This document shows, in pieces, positions 1 through 11,259 of a stretch of 64,000 nucleotides of DNA. The notes under the pieces are model-generated. The model saw only the letters and a list, made by a program, of their open reading frames with translations. It made no database searches and was not told the DNA's origin. The stretch spans positions 33,408,580-33,472,579 of the forward strand of contig NC_088678.1 of NCBI RefSeq assembly GCF_950023065.1, given 5' to 3'. How positions within the stretch are numbered: position 1 is the first letter of the stretch; each line of letters opens with the position of its first letter. Source of the stretch: Planococcus citri (Eukaryota; Arthropoda; Insecta; Hemiptera; Pseudococcidae). Position numbers and translations under genes: made by a program.

Positions 1-1240
1 TAATTTTACTCTCTTTTGTATTAACCACTCGATCAAATCGAACCCCGACAATTCTTCAAATAAAATTCCATCGTGCTCGTAGTATGTACTATATCTACGA
101 GTATACGCGATACTTACGTATATGTAGGTAGGTACCAACCACACCGCGGCGGGTTAGTACACGAATACCTTTTTTTCAGATTTATCCGAGCGTTATTTTA
201 TTATTTTTACAAAACGAACGTTGGAAAGCGCCTTATTTCGTAATTACTTTTCACCGTAATACATGGAAAATATTGAATCAGATAAAACTCGACCGTATCA
301 TTCGAGAGGATTTTCTATGTATACGCGAAAAATTTTACCTTTACAATTCGACGTTAGGTACTCCATAGTATAAGCTCGAGGTACACTCTTGTACCGCTTT
401 TTGTGCTTGTGCCATTTTAAAGGGTGAATTAACCGAATACCATGCCTTTAGATCTGGTGAGAAGTACGAGTACGAATACGAATACGTAGGTACTGTATAC
501 GCAGATGTATCTAGCGACCTACCACAGTAGGTATTCGAAAATGAAAAGCATTAGCGATATATTTTCGTAATTAGTAGTAGCTGATCTGAAATTTCAACTC
601 GTTGAGCACCTGCGAATTAATTTTATTAATTAAGGCGAATCGAAGCATCGAAAATATTCAAGACTCGAAGTACCTTCAATAAATGGCCTAACAAAACTTT
701 TTTTAAACGTTTTAATCACGAGTGGGAACGATGAACATTTAATGGTTTATCAATTTTGAGACAATGTTCAAACATTTGAATTTTTTGAAACCCAAACGTT
801 CGCCTATTCGACGACCAACAACGAATTTTATTGGAAAAGTATCTCTTAAGTGTTCAAAGTTGATACTTTGTGACCACGAATTGAATTTACATACAAAATT
901 GAGAAAATATTGAAAAATGTGCAGTGAAACGTATAAATTAGAAAATAGTCCGATGACGACCACTAATACAATCGAAAAATTGCTGCCGTTTTGACAGAAT
1001 AATAGAATTGTCTTTTAAAATGTGTTGATTGCAAAGCATGCTTATCCATTTTATGGAAGTAGGCACTTTTTCTGTAACATTTTTATTTTTATGTACATAC
1101 GTACTAATAATTTTCAGGAACGGGATTCATGCGACGAACGTTATTATTTCAATGAGAATCGTAGGCGAACTGTTGGCACTTGGCAGGTATTCGGGCCTGT
1201 CACCTGGAAGCACCAAAAAGAACCGCATGCGCAAAACAAA
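1..1240. other. AT-rich non-coding DNA, nothing recognised
   Basis: Short open frames here have no recognisable domain, and the GTAGGTACC-type motifs are typical of the whole window. I see no gene, RNA or repeat boundary. Confidence 0.6.
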
Positions 1241-1400
1241 AAACAAGCCATCAGCTATTTGCTGATTGCAAAAGGGTTTTTGCTTTTTGTTAGGTGTTTT
1301 TTAGGTTCTTTCCCTGTAAATTTGATAATTTGATTACAACCAAAAGCAAAAAATTCACAGAGTAATGAATTCGCAAAAAAAAAAAAAAAAAAAAACTGAA
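1241..1400. repeat. dispersed repeat terminus plus poly(A) tract
   Basis: The motif ACAAGCCATCAGCTAT followed by GCTGATTGC recurs near 39835 and 52998, and its second half near 32237. It is followed here by an A-run at about 1375-1396, which could be the tail of a retroposed sequence. The family is unknown to me. Confidence 0.45.
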
Positions 1401-1619
1401 AGAAAACTGAATAAAAATAAAGCTTCTGGCTTTGGCTAGCTTTCAAGGTTTAGCTTACAATTAAAAAACTATTCGGTATTCAACATAAAACATGTTGAAT
1501 GAATAATTATTGATGGAAAAAAACCATTAAAAATGATAAATTGATAAATAATAAATTAATAATAATATATAATTCCAAATCCAATCCAAATTCCAAATAA
1601 TCATAAAATCTCTCATCTC

Positions 1620-2530
1620 ACATCTGACATTCGAACTCGAAAAAGCAGATGAAGTGTCATCAAAATTTGGAAGTTTGCACATGCAGCATGTCATTGGTGG
1701 CATGGTTTTAATTGGTTGTTTGTTTCAGAATCCATGCTGAAGTCCTTCATAAAAGGCCGATACAGTGATCCTGGCTATAAATTATAAGCCCATATCTTGG
1801 ACGAGAAAATTATGCAAGACTTGCTCCGTTCTTTTCATACGATAGGTAAGGATAACGAATTATTCAAAAATCTATATTCAATGACAAAATAATCCAGAAC
1901 CACGAAGAAAGTATGCAATAACGTCTCGTGCGCATTAGCACAACCTAATTGCAAGAGTGTTTTGTTTTTGTTTTCTTATTTGGGGGGGGGGGAGACTAGC
2001 GTAAAAAACAAAAAAACGAAATGAAAAAGCTATACTCAAAAAGTACAAAATGAAAAAATTCGTGACCTTGAAGTAATTTTTCACGATATGAATTTCCTAT
2101 ATATTCGCTTACTATAGTAGGTACCTTTCCTTCGTTGATTTTTTTGCCAGCGAGTTTTTCTACAGCCTTTTCAGTTGCTTCCGGGTCTTCGAGACTTACA
2201 AAGCCGTATCATTCTGATTTTCCATGACGAAGCTGGCTTACTCTTTGACATTTCCAGATTTAAGAAAAGAATCAAATTTGGATCGTAAAACCATGAAAAT
2301 TTCAGGTTTTCAATTTTTCTCATTTTTTGAAGAACTTGAGGGGGAGAGCATCCCAGCGAGGTTCATTTCATTAGGTAACAAATTTTTAACAAATTCTTTC
2401 AACTTCATATATTTTTTTTTGGGAACGATTATATTTTCATTAAAATTATTAAATTATAGTTGTTTTTTTTTTGTTGTAAATTATTGATTATTAGTAAATA
2501 TATTATTATTGTTATTTTTATATTTTTTTT
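1620..2530. repeat. module Y, copy 1 (duplicated chimeric fragment)
   Basis: This stretch matches 3845-4690 almost base for base with small indels. Both copies carry, in order, a plus-strand DUF4806-like fragment, a G-run after TTT, an A-rich block, a minus-strand RRM fragment and a T-rich tail. In this copy the plus-strand fragment is broken by lost bases and an in-frame TAA near 1780. An ORF at 2224-2487 is a by-product of the repeat. Confidence 0.8.
2129..2290 (-). pseudogene. decayed RRM (RNA recognition motif) fragment, copy 1
   Basis: Read on the minus strand, one frame gives an RNP1-like block YGFVSLEDPEATEKAVEKLA followed by GKKINEGK, which is the beta3-alpha2 part of an RRM as in PABP-like proteins. 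The preceding HGKSE is separated from YGFV by a TGA at 2209-2211, where RRMs usually have Gly. Further upstream a second frame gives FDSFLKSGNVK, which suits RRM alpha1-beta2, so a frameshift separates the two parts. There is no intact gene here. The parent protein is probably a poly(A)-binding or similar multi-RRM protein, but that is inference. Confidence 0.6.
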
Positions 2531-2583
2531 ATAGAGGGGCTTATGACCACCTGACCACTTCGTGGCTCACAATGGTGTAAATT

Positions 2584-2990
2584 ATGAGTTGTCCCTCACT
2601 ACAAATATAGTCAAGTTTATTGAATTTTTATCAGACTGCAAATAATGACTTCTCGCTGTCACCGTCTCAACAGTACTTACGAGCTGAAATGAAAATTGAA
2701 ATGAAAATTCATTATTACGTCAATATATTAAATCAATACCACATGTCGATGAAGCTCATTACCTTTCGTCACCAAATTACGTTTTCCAACAAATACGATA
2801 CACGAATTTCAAGGTAAACAAAGTAAGTAAGTATAAATGACATTTTTTTGCAGTTCCCCACGAATTCGTGAATATGTTTTGCTTGTTTCGTGTGTTATTC
2901 AATTAATATAATCGGTTGGAGATCTCTCTGAGCACCCTGTACATGGACCAGGGTAGATAACGAAATAACAAAAAAAATCGAAGGATTTAG
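2584..2990. repeat. modules X and Z, copy 1
   Basis: X (2584-2680, starting ATGAGTTGTCCCTCAC) recurs at 3684-3800. Z (from about 2850 to 2995, containing the uninterrupted GTGAATATGTTTTGCTTG) recurs at 4750-5770, where it is split by an insertion. The order here is Y-X-Z, but X-Y-Z in the second copy. Confidence 0.75.
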
Positions 2991-2997
2991 ACCAAAT

Positions 2998-3356
2998 TTA
3001 GTTTTTTGTAAAAAAAAATCAAAAACAAAGCATCCTAGCAAAAAACTCATGACATGATGTCGATTGGAAATTTAATTCTCTACAATTTTTCTCCACTTAA
3101 TTTTTCCGTAGAATGCTTCGTTCCGCCTTCACATCGATTTCTATTAAATTCAGTTTGCAAATTTTTGGAATGAACTTTTGAAAAATTTGCAAAGTGCGTT
3201 TCATAAAAATCGGTCTGAAAGCGGAACGAAGCATCCTACGGAAAAATTCCATCTAGGAAAATTGTAGAGAATTGAATTTCCAATCGACATAACGTCATTC
3301 ATTCCTTTCTAGGATGCTTAATTTTTGAATTTTTTTTACAAAAAACGAACTTTTTG
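2998..3356. mobile_element. foldback MITE, about 170-bp inverted arms
   Basis: The left arm (about 2998-3175) and the reverse complement of the right arm (about 3180-3356) match over nearly their whole length. Shared blocks include TTTTTTGTAAAAAAAA, GCATCCTAG, ATGTCGATTGGAAAT, TTCTCTACAATTTT and ATGCTTCGTTCCGC. There is no coding capacity. It lies directly after module Z1, so it is probably a separate insertion. Confidence 0.85.
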
Positions 3357-3679
3357 AAATTTGAAAATCGGAATAATATAACTTTTGCCCCACTCTTTAA
3401 GTATTGTTAACGTATCACATCACACATGGAAGAATCGGTTTCATTATGTGAATCTGAATTTTTAGCGTCAATTTTTCAATCAGAAGAAAGTAAAATATGA
3501 CACTCCATTCCGTTTTTGTTTTAGAAAAAAAAATGTAACGAAGTGCTTGAGAGAGAATGTGTAATTGCTATAAATATTAAGTCCATAATAGAACGAATTT
3601 CAAACAGCAGTCAGTGGGTTATTTAAAAACAGGCATCGATGCAAACGTTGTCTAACGTTAAGACTCTTGAGAGCCAAGT

Positions 3680-4063
3680 ATGTATGAGTTGTCCCTCACA
3701 ACAAATGTAGTGAGTTTATTGAATTTTTATCAGACCGTGCGAATGACTTGTCACCGTCACTTTCTTCGTCATACTTATTCCTTCAACGATTGCAAGAGAG
3801 AACTGGGAATACCAATAAAATCCATCGAGGAATTGAATAATTTCAATACCGAACTCGAAAAAGCAGATGAAGTGTCGTCAAAATTTGTAAGTTTGCACAT
3901 GCAGCATGTCATTCGTGGCATGGTTTTAATTGGTTGCTTGTTTCAGAATCACATGCTGAAGTCCTTCATAAAAGACCGATACAGTGATCCTGGCTATAAA
4001 TTATTAGCCCATATCTTGGATGAGAAAATTATGCCAGACCTCTCCGTTCTTTTCATACGATAA
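3680..4063 (+). CDS. hypothetical 127-aa ORF, DUF4806-like C-terminal part
   Basis: Residues about 43-125 (from GIPIKSIEELNNFNTELE to DEKIMPDLS) have the spacing of the DUF4806 domain found in many arthropod transposon-associated proteins: a P-[IL]-x-[ST]-x-E-[ED]-L start, a central helix where GG is usual, then a short helical tail. The first 40 residues come from module X and look unrelated. TTGCTTGTTTCAG inside the ORF resembles a splice acceptor, so the frame may partly cross an intron. Copy 1 (1620-1850) is clearly broken. I think this is a fragment rather than an active gene. Confidence 0.3.
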   Translation: MYELSLTTNVVSLLNFYQTVRMTCHRHFLRHTYSFNDCKRELGIPIKSIEELNNFNTELEKADEVSSKFVSLHMQHVIRGMVLIGCLFQNHMLKSFIKDRYSDPGYKLLAHILDEKIMPDLSVLFIR

Positions 4064-4287
4064 GGATAACGAATAAAATTATTCAAGATCAATGACAGTG
4101 AGCATTATTAGCGCAACCTAATTGCAAGAGTGTTTTGTTTTTGTTTTCTCGTTTGGGGGGGGGGCGAGCGTAAAAAAACAAAAAAACGAAATGAAAAAGC
4201 TGCTCAAAAAGTACAAAATGAAAGAATTCGTGACCTTGATATAATTTTTTACGAGTTGAATTTCCTACATTCGCTTACTCATACCTT

Positions 4288-4449
4288 TCCTTCGTTAATT
4301 TATTTTCCAGCGAGTTTTTCTACAGCCTTTTCACCTGCTTCCGGATCTTCGAAACTTACACAGCCGAATCATTCTGATTTTCCATGACGAAGCTGGCTTA
4401 CTCGTTGACATTTCCAGATTTAAGAAAAGAATCAAATTTGGATCGTAAA
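4288..4449 (-). pseudogene. decayed RRM fragment, copy 2
   Basis: This is the same minus-strand RRM remnant as at 2129-2290. The TGA at the RNP1 glycine position is shared (4369-4371), and a second in-frame TAA lies at 4300-4302 within the GK-x-I loop. The shared stop means the sequence was already dead before duplication. Confidence 0.6.
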
Positions 4450-4764
4450 ACAGTGAAAATTTCAGGTTTTCAGTTTTTTTCAGTTTTGAAGAACTTGAGG
4501 GGGAGATAATCTCAGCTAGGTTTCATTAGGTAAAAAATTTTCAACAAATTCTTTCAACTTTATAAATATTTTTTTGGGAACGATTATATTTTTATTAAAA
4601 TTATTAAATAGTTTTTTTTTTGGTAAATTTATTGATTATTAGTAAGTAAGTATATTATAATTGTTATTTTTATATTTTTTAGTATCATTCGAGTTCATTA
4701 TTATTAAACGAAATGTGTGTTTTGTAGGATCTTGCTTCATCCAAAGAACGAATTCGTGAATATG

Positions 4765-5635
4765 TGTAAGGGGACAATATGCCTTCACTGGCTAGGCAGG
4801 GATATTCATCGTATCTCTCTTAGTGGGATTATAAATCTTTCATCGTTAAAGGAAGTACTGGAGAATCCAATCAATAGTTCGATTCTACAGTACTTTACTT
4901 AGATGAAAGTATATATTTGATGCACTTAGGTAAGGTGTTAAGTACGTGGGAACCACCCAAGAGGTGTTTTCACATCGTTCCATTAAGGGCAGATGTGAAA
5001 AGCTCACAAGTTCGTAAAGCTCAATTCCTTCTCAACTCGAGGCTAGAAGCCAAGTTGAGATGGAATTGATCTTCACTTGTCGATTCGCGCTTCGTCTGGT
5101 AGGTCTGACCGCGGAAAAGTAATAAGGCCACTCACTCCTACGTAAGAGTTGTGCTTGAGTCTCAGGTCCTCTACCTTAACGTTCGTGTTTAAGGGAGAGT
5201 ATTCGCATTCACGTTTAAACTTAAGTCCTAAATTCGCTACCCAACGCGGGCAATTTGATAGTTACACAGAAGTAGGTAAAAGCGATCCTACTTACGCCAC
5301 TATTCGGTGGAATATTTATTGGTCATACGCGTAGAGTTTTATATGTTTTAGACTTAAGTATCGTGTTGTAATTTATTATTTAAATTATAATACAGTGTTC
5401 ATATTTATCGTGTGTTCTTATTTCGCGTGCGGTTCGAATCAACATAAGATAAATTCGATCACAATTCTGTTTAAATTGCTACATATTGGTGTTGTAACAG
5501 CTGAGCTAGCAGCGGGTAAGTACAGTTTCAAAGGTGACATAAGACATCTCTTAGGGAGTTAGTTTTATCCTAACCCATTAGGGAAATATTCTTATCCTTA
5601 CATCGTACGCAACGCCGATATTTAGCTATTTAACA
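4765..5635. mobile_element. probable solo LTR (871 bp) with TATG target duplication
   Basis: The insertion starts TGTAAGGGG and ends TATTTAACA, so it has TG...CA termini. It is flanked by TATG at 4761-4764 and at 5636-5639. The empty site is present uninterrupted in the duplicate at about 2861-2880, which proves this block was added to pre-existing sequence. A 4-bp duplication and 871-bp length suit a solo LTR of a Ty3/gypsy-type element. It has no evident similarity to the LTRs at 17357 and 28217. There is no coding content, and I could not fix its orientation. Confidence 0.75.
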
Positions 5636-5849
5636 TATGTTTTGCTTGTTTCGTGTGTTCTTTAATTATTATAATCGGTTGGAGATCTCTCTGAGCACCC
5701 TGTACATGGACCAGGGTAGATACGAGAAAAAACAATCGAAGGATTTAGACTAAATTCAGTGGAGTCTTTTGTTGTGAGTGAGACTATAGCTCTAACTCAA
5801 CCTGTATCATGAAAAGTGTACCTGTTCCAAAAGATAGTACATAAATATG

Positions 5850-6470
5850 TATTTGAGATTCTGCATCAACTTTGCCATCAAAATCCAAGACACTCCCCCC
5901 CCATTTCAAGGGCTGTACTGAACGTTTGAAAATTGCAAATCATTCATTTTTGAGTAAATTCGTGTTTTGAAAATGGGTTTTTCTCGAATATTACGCATTG
6001 ACCAAAACACCGAAAGATCATTCCTGAAACGAGGGAAACATTTTGGAACGCAGGGGTGAAAATTTTATATCACCAATGCCAATTCCATAAACTAGAAAAA
6101 ATTCATCATATTATTTTTTCCTTTCTTCTCGTTTTATTGTAATTGGCAATGCTGGCCAAAATACTGGCACACAACTGCATTCTAAAATATTTCTTCAGTT
6201 TCAGAAATCATACATTATGTACCTTCTATGTGCTGACACATTAGGTACCTACTATAGAAGAAAGCATTTTCAAAACATGAATTTGCCCAAAAATCAGCAA
6301 TTTGCAAATTTCCAACTATTCGGTTGAAGAACCTTAATAGTGGTTTCGAATTTTGACGTTGAAGTCTGTGCCAATATAATTACATTTATGTCGAAGGAAG
6401 TAATTTTTCGGAACTGAGTAATTTTTCTCAAAACAGGTTAGGTAAGAGCCAGAGCACAAAAAAATCACAA
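5850..6470. mobile_element. foldback repeat family FB1, copy 1
   Basis: The left side (GCCATCAAAATCCAAGACAC, then TACTGAAC and TTTGCAAAT-like words) is mirrored on the right by AATTTGCAAATTTCCAACT and the complement of the left end. The centre carries the family signature about a base that is 'accgcgttccaaaatatttt' in better copies. Related copies lie near 9040, 9945, 11965 and 39255. Confidence 0.65.
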
Positions 6471-6479
6471 TTTTGAGAA

Positions 6480-8800
6480 TCCGTATCTCCTCTCTAGGAG
6501 CACCCTCGTAATGCTAAAACCTTATTTTGAGAGCCTCTCAACTCAAAATAAAGGTCTCCTTTGAATTCAATCAAAATCCTTCAATTTTTTCCCCTCGATA
6601 CACCCTGATATTGTGTAATTACCTAATACAATTACTCAATACAATGGTGTGTTTTGTCCGAAGAGAGAGCGAACAAATTTACAATTCACAAAAAAGTACC
6701 CACCTTCAAAATTGAAGTGATTGAACTTTTTAACAAAAAATGAGATCAACCACCAGAGTTTTTATATAATTATTCATTCATCATTATGGGTGATCAACTC
6801 GCCAACTAAATAGTGAAAATGGCGATTCATTATAACAAGAAAGCTGAAGATGAATGAACCAAGAGCCTACCCCGTTCACGGCCCCCAGTATACCGATCGC
6901 AGATATTAAGCGAAAAATTCATTAAACAGGACTTGGTACAACGTCCAAATTGAAAGGACTTTGAATTACACATATTTTGAATAAAATATGCATTTAAAAG
7001 TCATTTAAAAAATGAATTGCTATTGAAAAAAATTATCATCAAAAATTGTGATGGAAAATTTTCAAAAAAAACTTAATTCATCCAACAACTTTGGGCGTAG
7101 GTAGTTGATTTTTGGAAAAGAAAAAACTCTCTCCTCAATATTTTCATTGAGATGTGCACGCATCATTTTTTTCAGAATGAACATTCTCCGAGTAAGTATG
7201 CTCATATTTTCACGAATTTGCCTTCTCTACATTTTATTTGTCAACACAAGACCCATTTACACTTATTCGTAGAACGACTGAATTCTCAGGGGGAAAAAAC
7301 AGAAAATCGACTCGAGTTGAGTGACAAAGAAGTTTTAAGAAGCCATCAAAAATCACGTTTGGTAAATACTAAGGAATTGTCATCATGAAAATATGTTACC
7401 TGTGAACTTGGAAGTAATCTGCTTTATTATTTTTCAAAATAGACATGTTCATCCAAAATTGATTTTTTAATACGAGTAAGTCGAGTCAAAAATTTCACTT
7501 GGAAGATGTTTCTGGGCATCTGAACATACACATCAGATGGGAAAATGCTCAACTATTTCACGTCACGATTCAAATACGTATAATAAATACTATTTTGAAT
7601 TTCTAGCATCGTTGAATTCAATCCCTTCATCTTCATCCCAAGTTTACCAATGAGCTGCCTGAAATTCGCAAAATCAAAGTTACTATTCCTATACATACAA
7701 CTTCTGGCCATCAAAGCAACCAAAAAACAAAAAAGGACCCGAAGTACTAACAGAAAAAAAATTGGTCATTCTACGCTCGGCCAGGTAAGGGTAATTAAAA
7801 TGACAACTAATTAAAAAACTTGGGCGTGCGATGGAACCGCTTACCTATATTTTAATGGAGATGAGAAAAGTAAGATAGTCTAAATTAGTACGTGCTACTA
7901 CGCTGTAATCGAACTCGGGACATTCGGAAGATAAATAAAAAAAAAAGCCAACAAAAAGGGGACAATCTATGTTAAAAGTTGTAATGTATCGGAAGGAACA
8001 AATTCCACTTTGTTCGATAGAATTCAACGGAAAGAAGGAGTTAAAAAGTAGAGAAAAAAAGTTCATAAATACGGGCGTTTAGATAGCGGCCGGGCGTTCA
8101 GCCAACAGCGAAAATCTCACGTAATGCTTGCCATGTTAAATCTGAACCGATTTTGCGAGAAAATAAAAGCCATAAGCGGTAGGGTTAGTTGTGCCAGCAT
8201 CAATTGCTATCTTTGTGCAAAATCTTACCGCACACGCATCCATATCTTTTGGAAATTAAACGATGTTCTTAAAGTTACGCTTTTCTAATGTGAACGCATA
8301 CCCCAGGTCTTCCGACGTACCGACAAACATCGAGGGTTATAAACGAGCCTTTCGCATACACTTCCCGTCCTCTTGTTACCTATAAAAACCGGTTAATGGC
8401 AATTACGCCCAATAACAAAACCTTATTCGTGTCGGGCTGGTGGTATTCTAGCGTGTCTGCGTATTTTCCAGTACGGATAGGTAAGGTGAGTGCGGAACGT
8501 TGTTACGCTCAGATTGCAATTTCTATTGCAATAACCTCTCTTTGTGTGTTACGGTGTGCGGTCTGCGGTGAGAGAATTGGCTGAAATGAGTTTCGCTTTT
8601 TGTAATCATCCCAAATTGTGTGGCGATGATAGTACAGCAGTGAGTTCGGTATACAGGGTGTCCTATCAAATAAGCCTGTGGTGTTTTGGATTCGATCGTA
8701 CGATCAGATAATATGAAAAACAGCATCAGTAGGTATAGGTACCTATTTATAAACAAAAAGATGGAGCAGGAAAAATTCTGAAGGATTTTGACCAAATCTA
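6480..8800. other. non-coding, nothing recognised
   Basis: The part from 7845 to 8640 is richer in CpG and less repetitive than its surroundings and could be regulatory or exonic. I find no frame with a recognisable domain. A TACAGGGTGTCC word at 8645 resembles a MITE end without a partner nearby. Confidence 0.4.
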
Positions 8801-9039
8801 GTGAAGATTTTCTTTTCAATTAAAAGTCACTCAGAAAAAACGATTTTCTTGATTTTACGATATTTCGGAAATTTTTTTATGTCAATATTGTTGACATTTT
8901 CTTGCGGAATAAACACTGAAATAACTTACGAAAGTTTGAGCATAGAAAATTTCATAGACAAAATGAAATCTATGCTGGCAAAAGCAACGAGCCACTTTAT
9001 TGACATTCAGCAGAGGTCTACTGCCCGTCTTGTCATTAG

Positions 9040-9300
9040 CAATCGTTCACTTGGCAAATTCGCGATATAAAATTTTTTCCATCCAAATATTCCGCACAAA
9101 TTATGCCAAATCATCGAAAAAATCATATCTGAACCTGAGGAAATGTTGTAAAATGCAGTTGTGCCAATTTCAAAAAACAAACAAAAACCTTGACGTGTTT
9201 GATCCTTTTTCACGATTTTATCAAAATTGACAATAATAACCAAAAAATTGACACCACTGCGTTCCAAAATATTTTCCCAGTTGAAAATATCGATTTTTCG
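9040..9300. repeat. foldback repeat family FB1, partial copy
   Basis: About 250 bp match the inner part of the copy at 9945-10470, including CATCCAAATATTCC, ACAAATTATGCCAAATC, AAAATGCAGTTGTGCCAATT and ACTGCGTTCCAAAATATTTT. The outer arms are missing. Confidence 0.7.
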
Positions 9301-9382
9301 AGTGCGACACTGGTGACCAATACTAAATTATCTGTACACTGAAATCATTTATTTTTATACAGGTACTTACATAAATGTACTT

Positions 9383-10470
9383 TCAGATGCATTCTCAAAA
9401 AGTACCATCCTTTTAGTCTACTTAGGTAAGAATCAATTTTTATTTATTGATTAATGTTGACGACATACTGTACAAGTACATATATTTATACAACGTATCT
9501 ATTCTGTTTTTATGACGATTTACAATTTTATATCTAATTTCAGAAAAAAAACTTTCATTGACTAGGTAGAATGTATTGTACAATACATAGGTAATGTTCA
9601 ATGTTGGATGCAACGAAAATTCAGGAAAACAGCACAAAAATTCAACGTTTTCCTTAAACAGATGAAAATTTTTTTTCTTCAAGAGAATGAAGTGAGTTTT
9701 GTACTGGAAATCAAATGTGAAGACAGAACGATATGAAGTAGGTAATTACGAGTATTATGAGAAAGTATTTTTTTTTTTTTTTAATACGGGAACTTACGCA
9801 GCTGTAACACCTTCTCAATAAATTTATAAATCAATATTTATGTTAATCAAGATTAAGCAGATATGCCCAATGCACACACGGTAAGCTGTACTTAAAACTT
9901 GGAATTTTATGTTCTCAAAAAAAAATCGTGGTTTTTTGCTAGCTCCCCAACGTAAGAGTTAGTATACCGACCTAGACAGTTTTTCCATCAAAATTCGAGA
10001 CCACTTTTATAAGGTTATATTGAGAAATTGCAAAATTTGCAAATTGCTCATTAGGTAAATTCGTGATTTAAAATTTTTTCCATCCAAATATTCCACACAA
10101 ATTATGCCAAATCGTCGAAAGAAGTGAGCCTGAGGAAATATTGTAAAATGCAGTTGTGCCAATTTCAAACAACAAACAAATTGACGTATTTGATTCTTTT
10201 TCACGATTTTTTCAAAATTGGCAATAATAACCAAAAAATTGGCACCACTGCGTTCCAAAATATTTTCTCAGTTTTAGAAAAATGATATCTTTCAATGATA
10301 AAACACGTTTTGCCAAGTATTTGAAAAAAAAAACTTTATAAAACAAAAATTTATTAACCCAAAAATGAAAGATTTGCATATTTCCAACTGCTCAGTAGAA
10401 CCCCAAAGTAGTCTAAGTCGATGCACGATCTCGAATTTCATCTTTTTCAACTGAGTAATTCCCAAATGCA
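9383..10470. repeat. segmental duplication unit 1 (contains an FB1 copy from about 9945)
   Basis: This matches 11260-12545: GTACCATCCTTTTAGTCTACTT, AGGTAAGAATCAATTTT, TATCTATTCTGTTTTTAT and CTTTCATTGACTAGGTAG, continuing through ACACCTTCTCAA and GTAAGCTGTACTT into the foldback element. The unit is about 1.1-1.3 kb and the spacing about 1.9-2.0 kb. Confidence 0.85.
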
Positions 10471-11259
10471 TGTCTGGTGAAATTCAATTTTATATAGTAA
10501 AACTTAGATTATTTTACAATTTTTTGAGAGATTATTTTTACATACCACTTTATATAATAATTCTCGAATTAAACCTCAACATCTCTGGGAAGCAGGAGAT
10601 TTTACTTATTGCTCTCGAAACCGTTCCTAAAAAGGTGTCAAGATTGATTTTTGGCACCTTTTTCCATGGCTGGACCACTGAGGACTGCTTCAGAAGTGAT
10701 AGGTAATCTGATCGTCCGATTGGCTTAGGATTTTGGCTGTTTTTTAAGAGAGAGGTGTTTTTTTTTTTTTTTTTTAATTTAAGCTGGAAACAAACAAGTT
10801 GTAAAAGCTGTCAAAATCGTTTCTTCTTTTGATAGTTTGTTCGATTATTCACCTATAACCTAGGTTATTTCATTTTATCGTAATTTTGTTTCTTACCGAT
10901 TTAAATTTCCATTCGGGAATGTGATTTTTTATACTTAATTATCGTCTTGATAACGATTATTTTTAATGAATCAATTTGGCGCCTTTTTTGTGCTTTATAA
11001 CGGAAGACGGAAAACTAGGACCAATCGTTAGAATAAAAAGGCAGAAAAACAAAAAAAAACACCATTTTCGATTTTTGATTTCAATACCAGAAACTCTTTG
11101 CTTTAAAACAAATATCATTGCATTTTAAATATTTTTATTTACGCTGAATTCATTGTTTTCCATTTGTGATTCAAATTTTTATGTCGTTATATCTTCACTT
11201 CACGTTGTATGCACCTATTTGTTTTTCATCGTTTTGGCGCCTTTGCCCTTTATGACAAC

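Larger units (their letters stand above)
3684..5770. repeat. modules X-Y-Z, copy 2
   Basis: X is at 3684-3800, Y at 3845-4690, and Z at about 4750-5770 with an 871-bp insertion after GTGAATATG. Identity to copy 1 is high in all three parts although their order differs, which points to more than one rearrangement. Confidence 0.8.
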
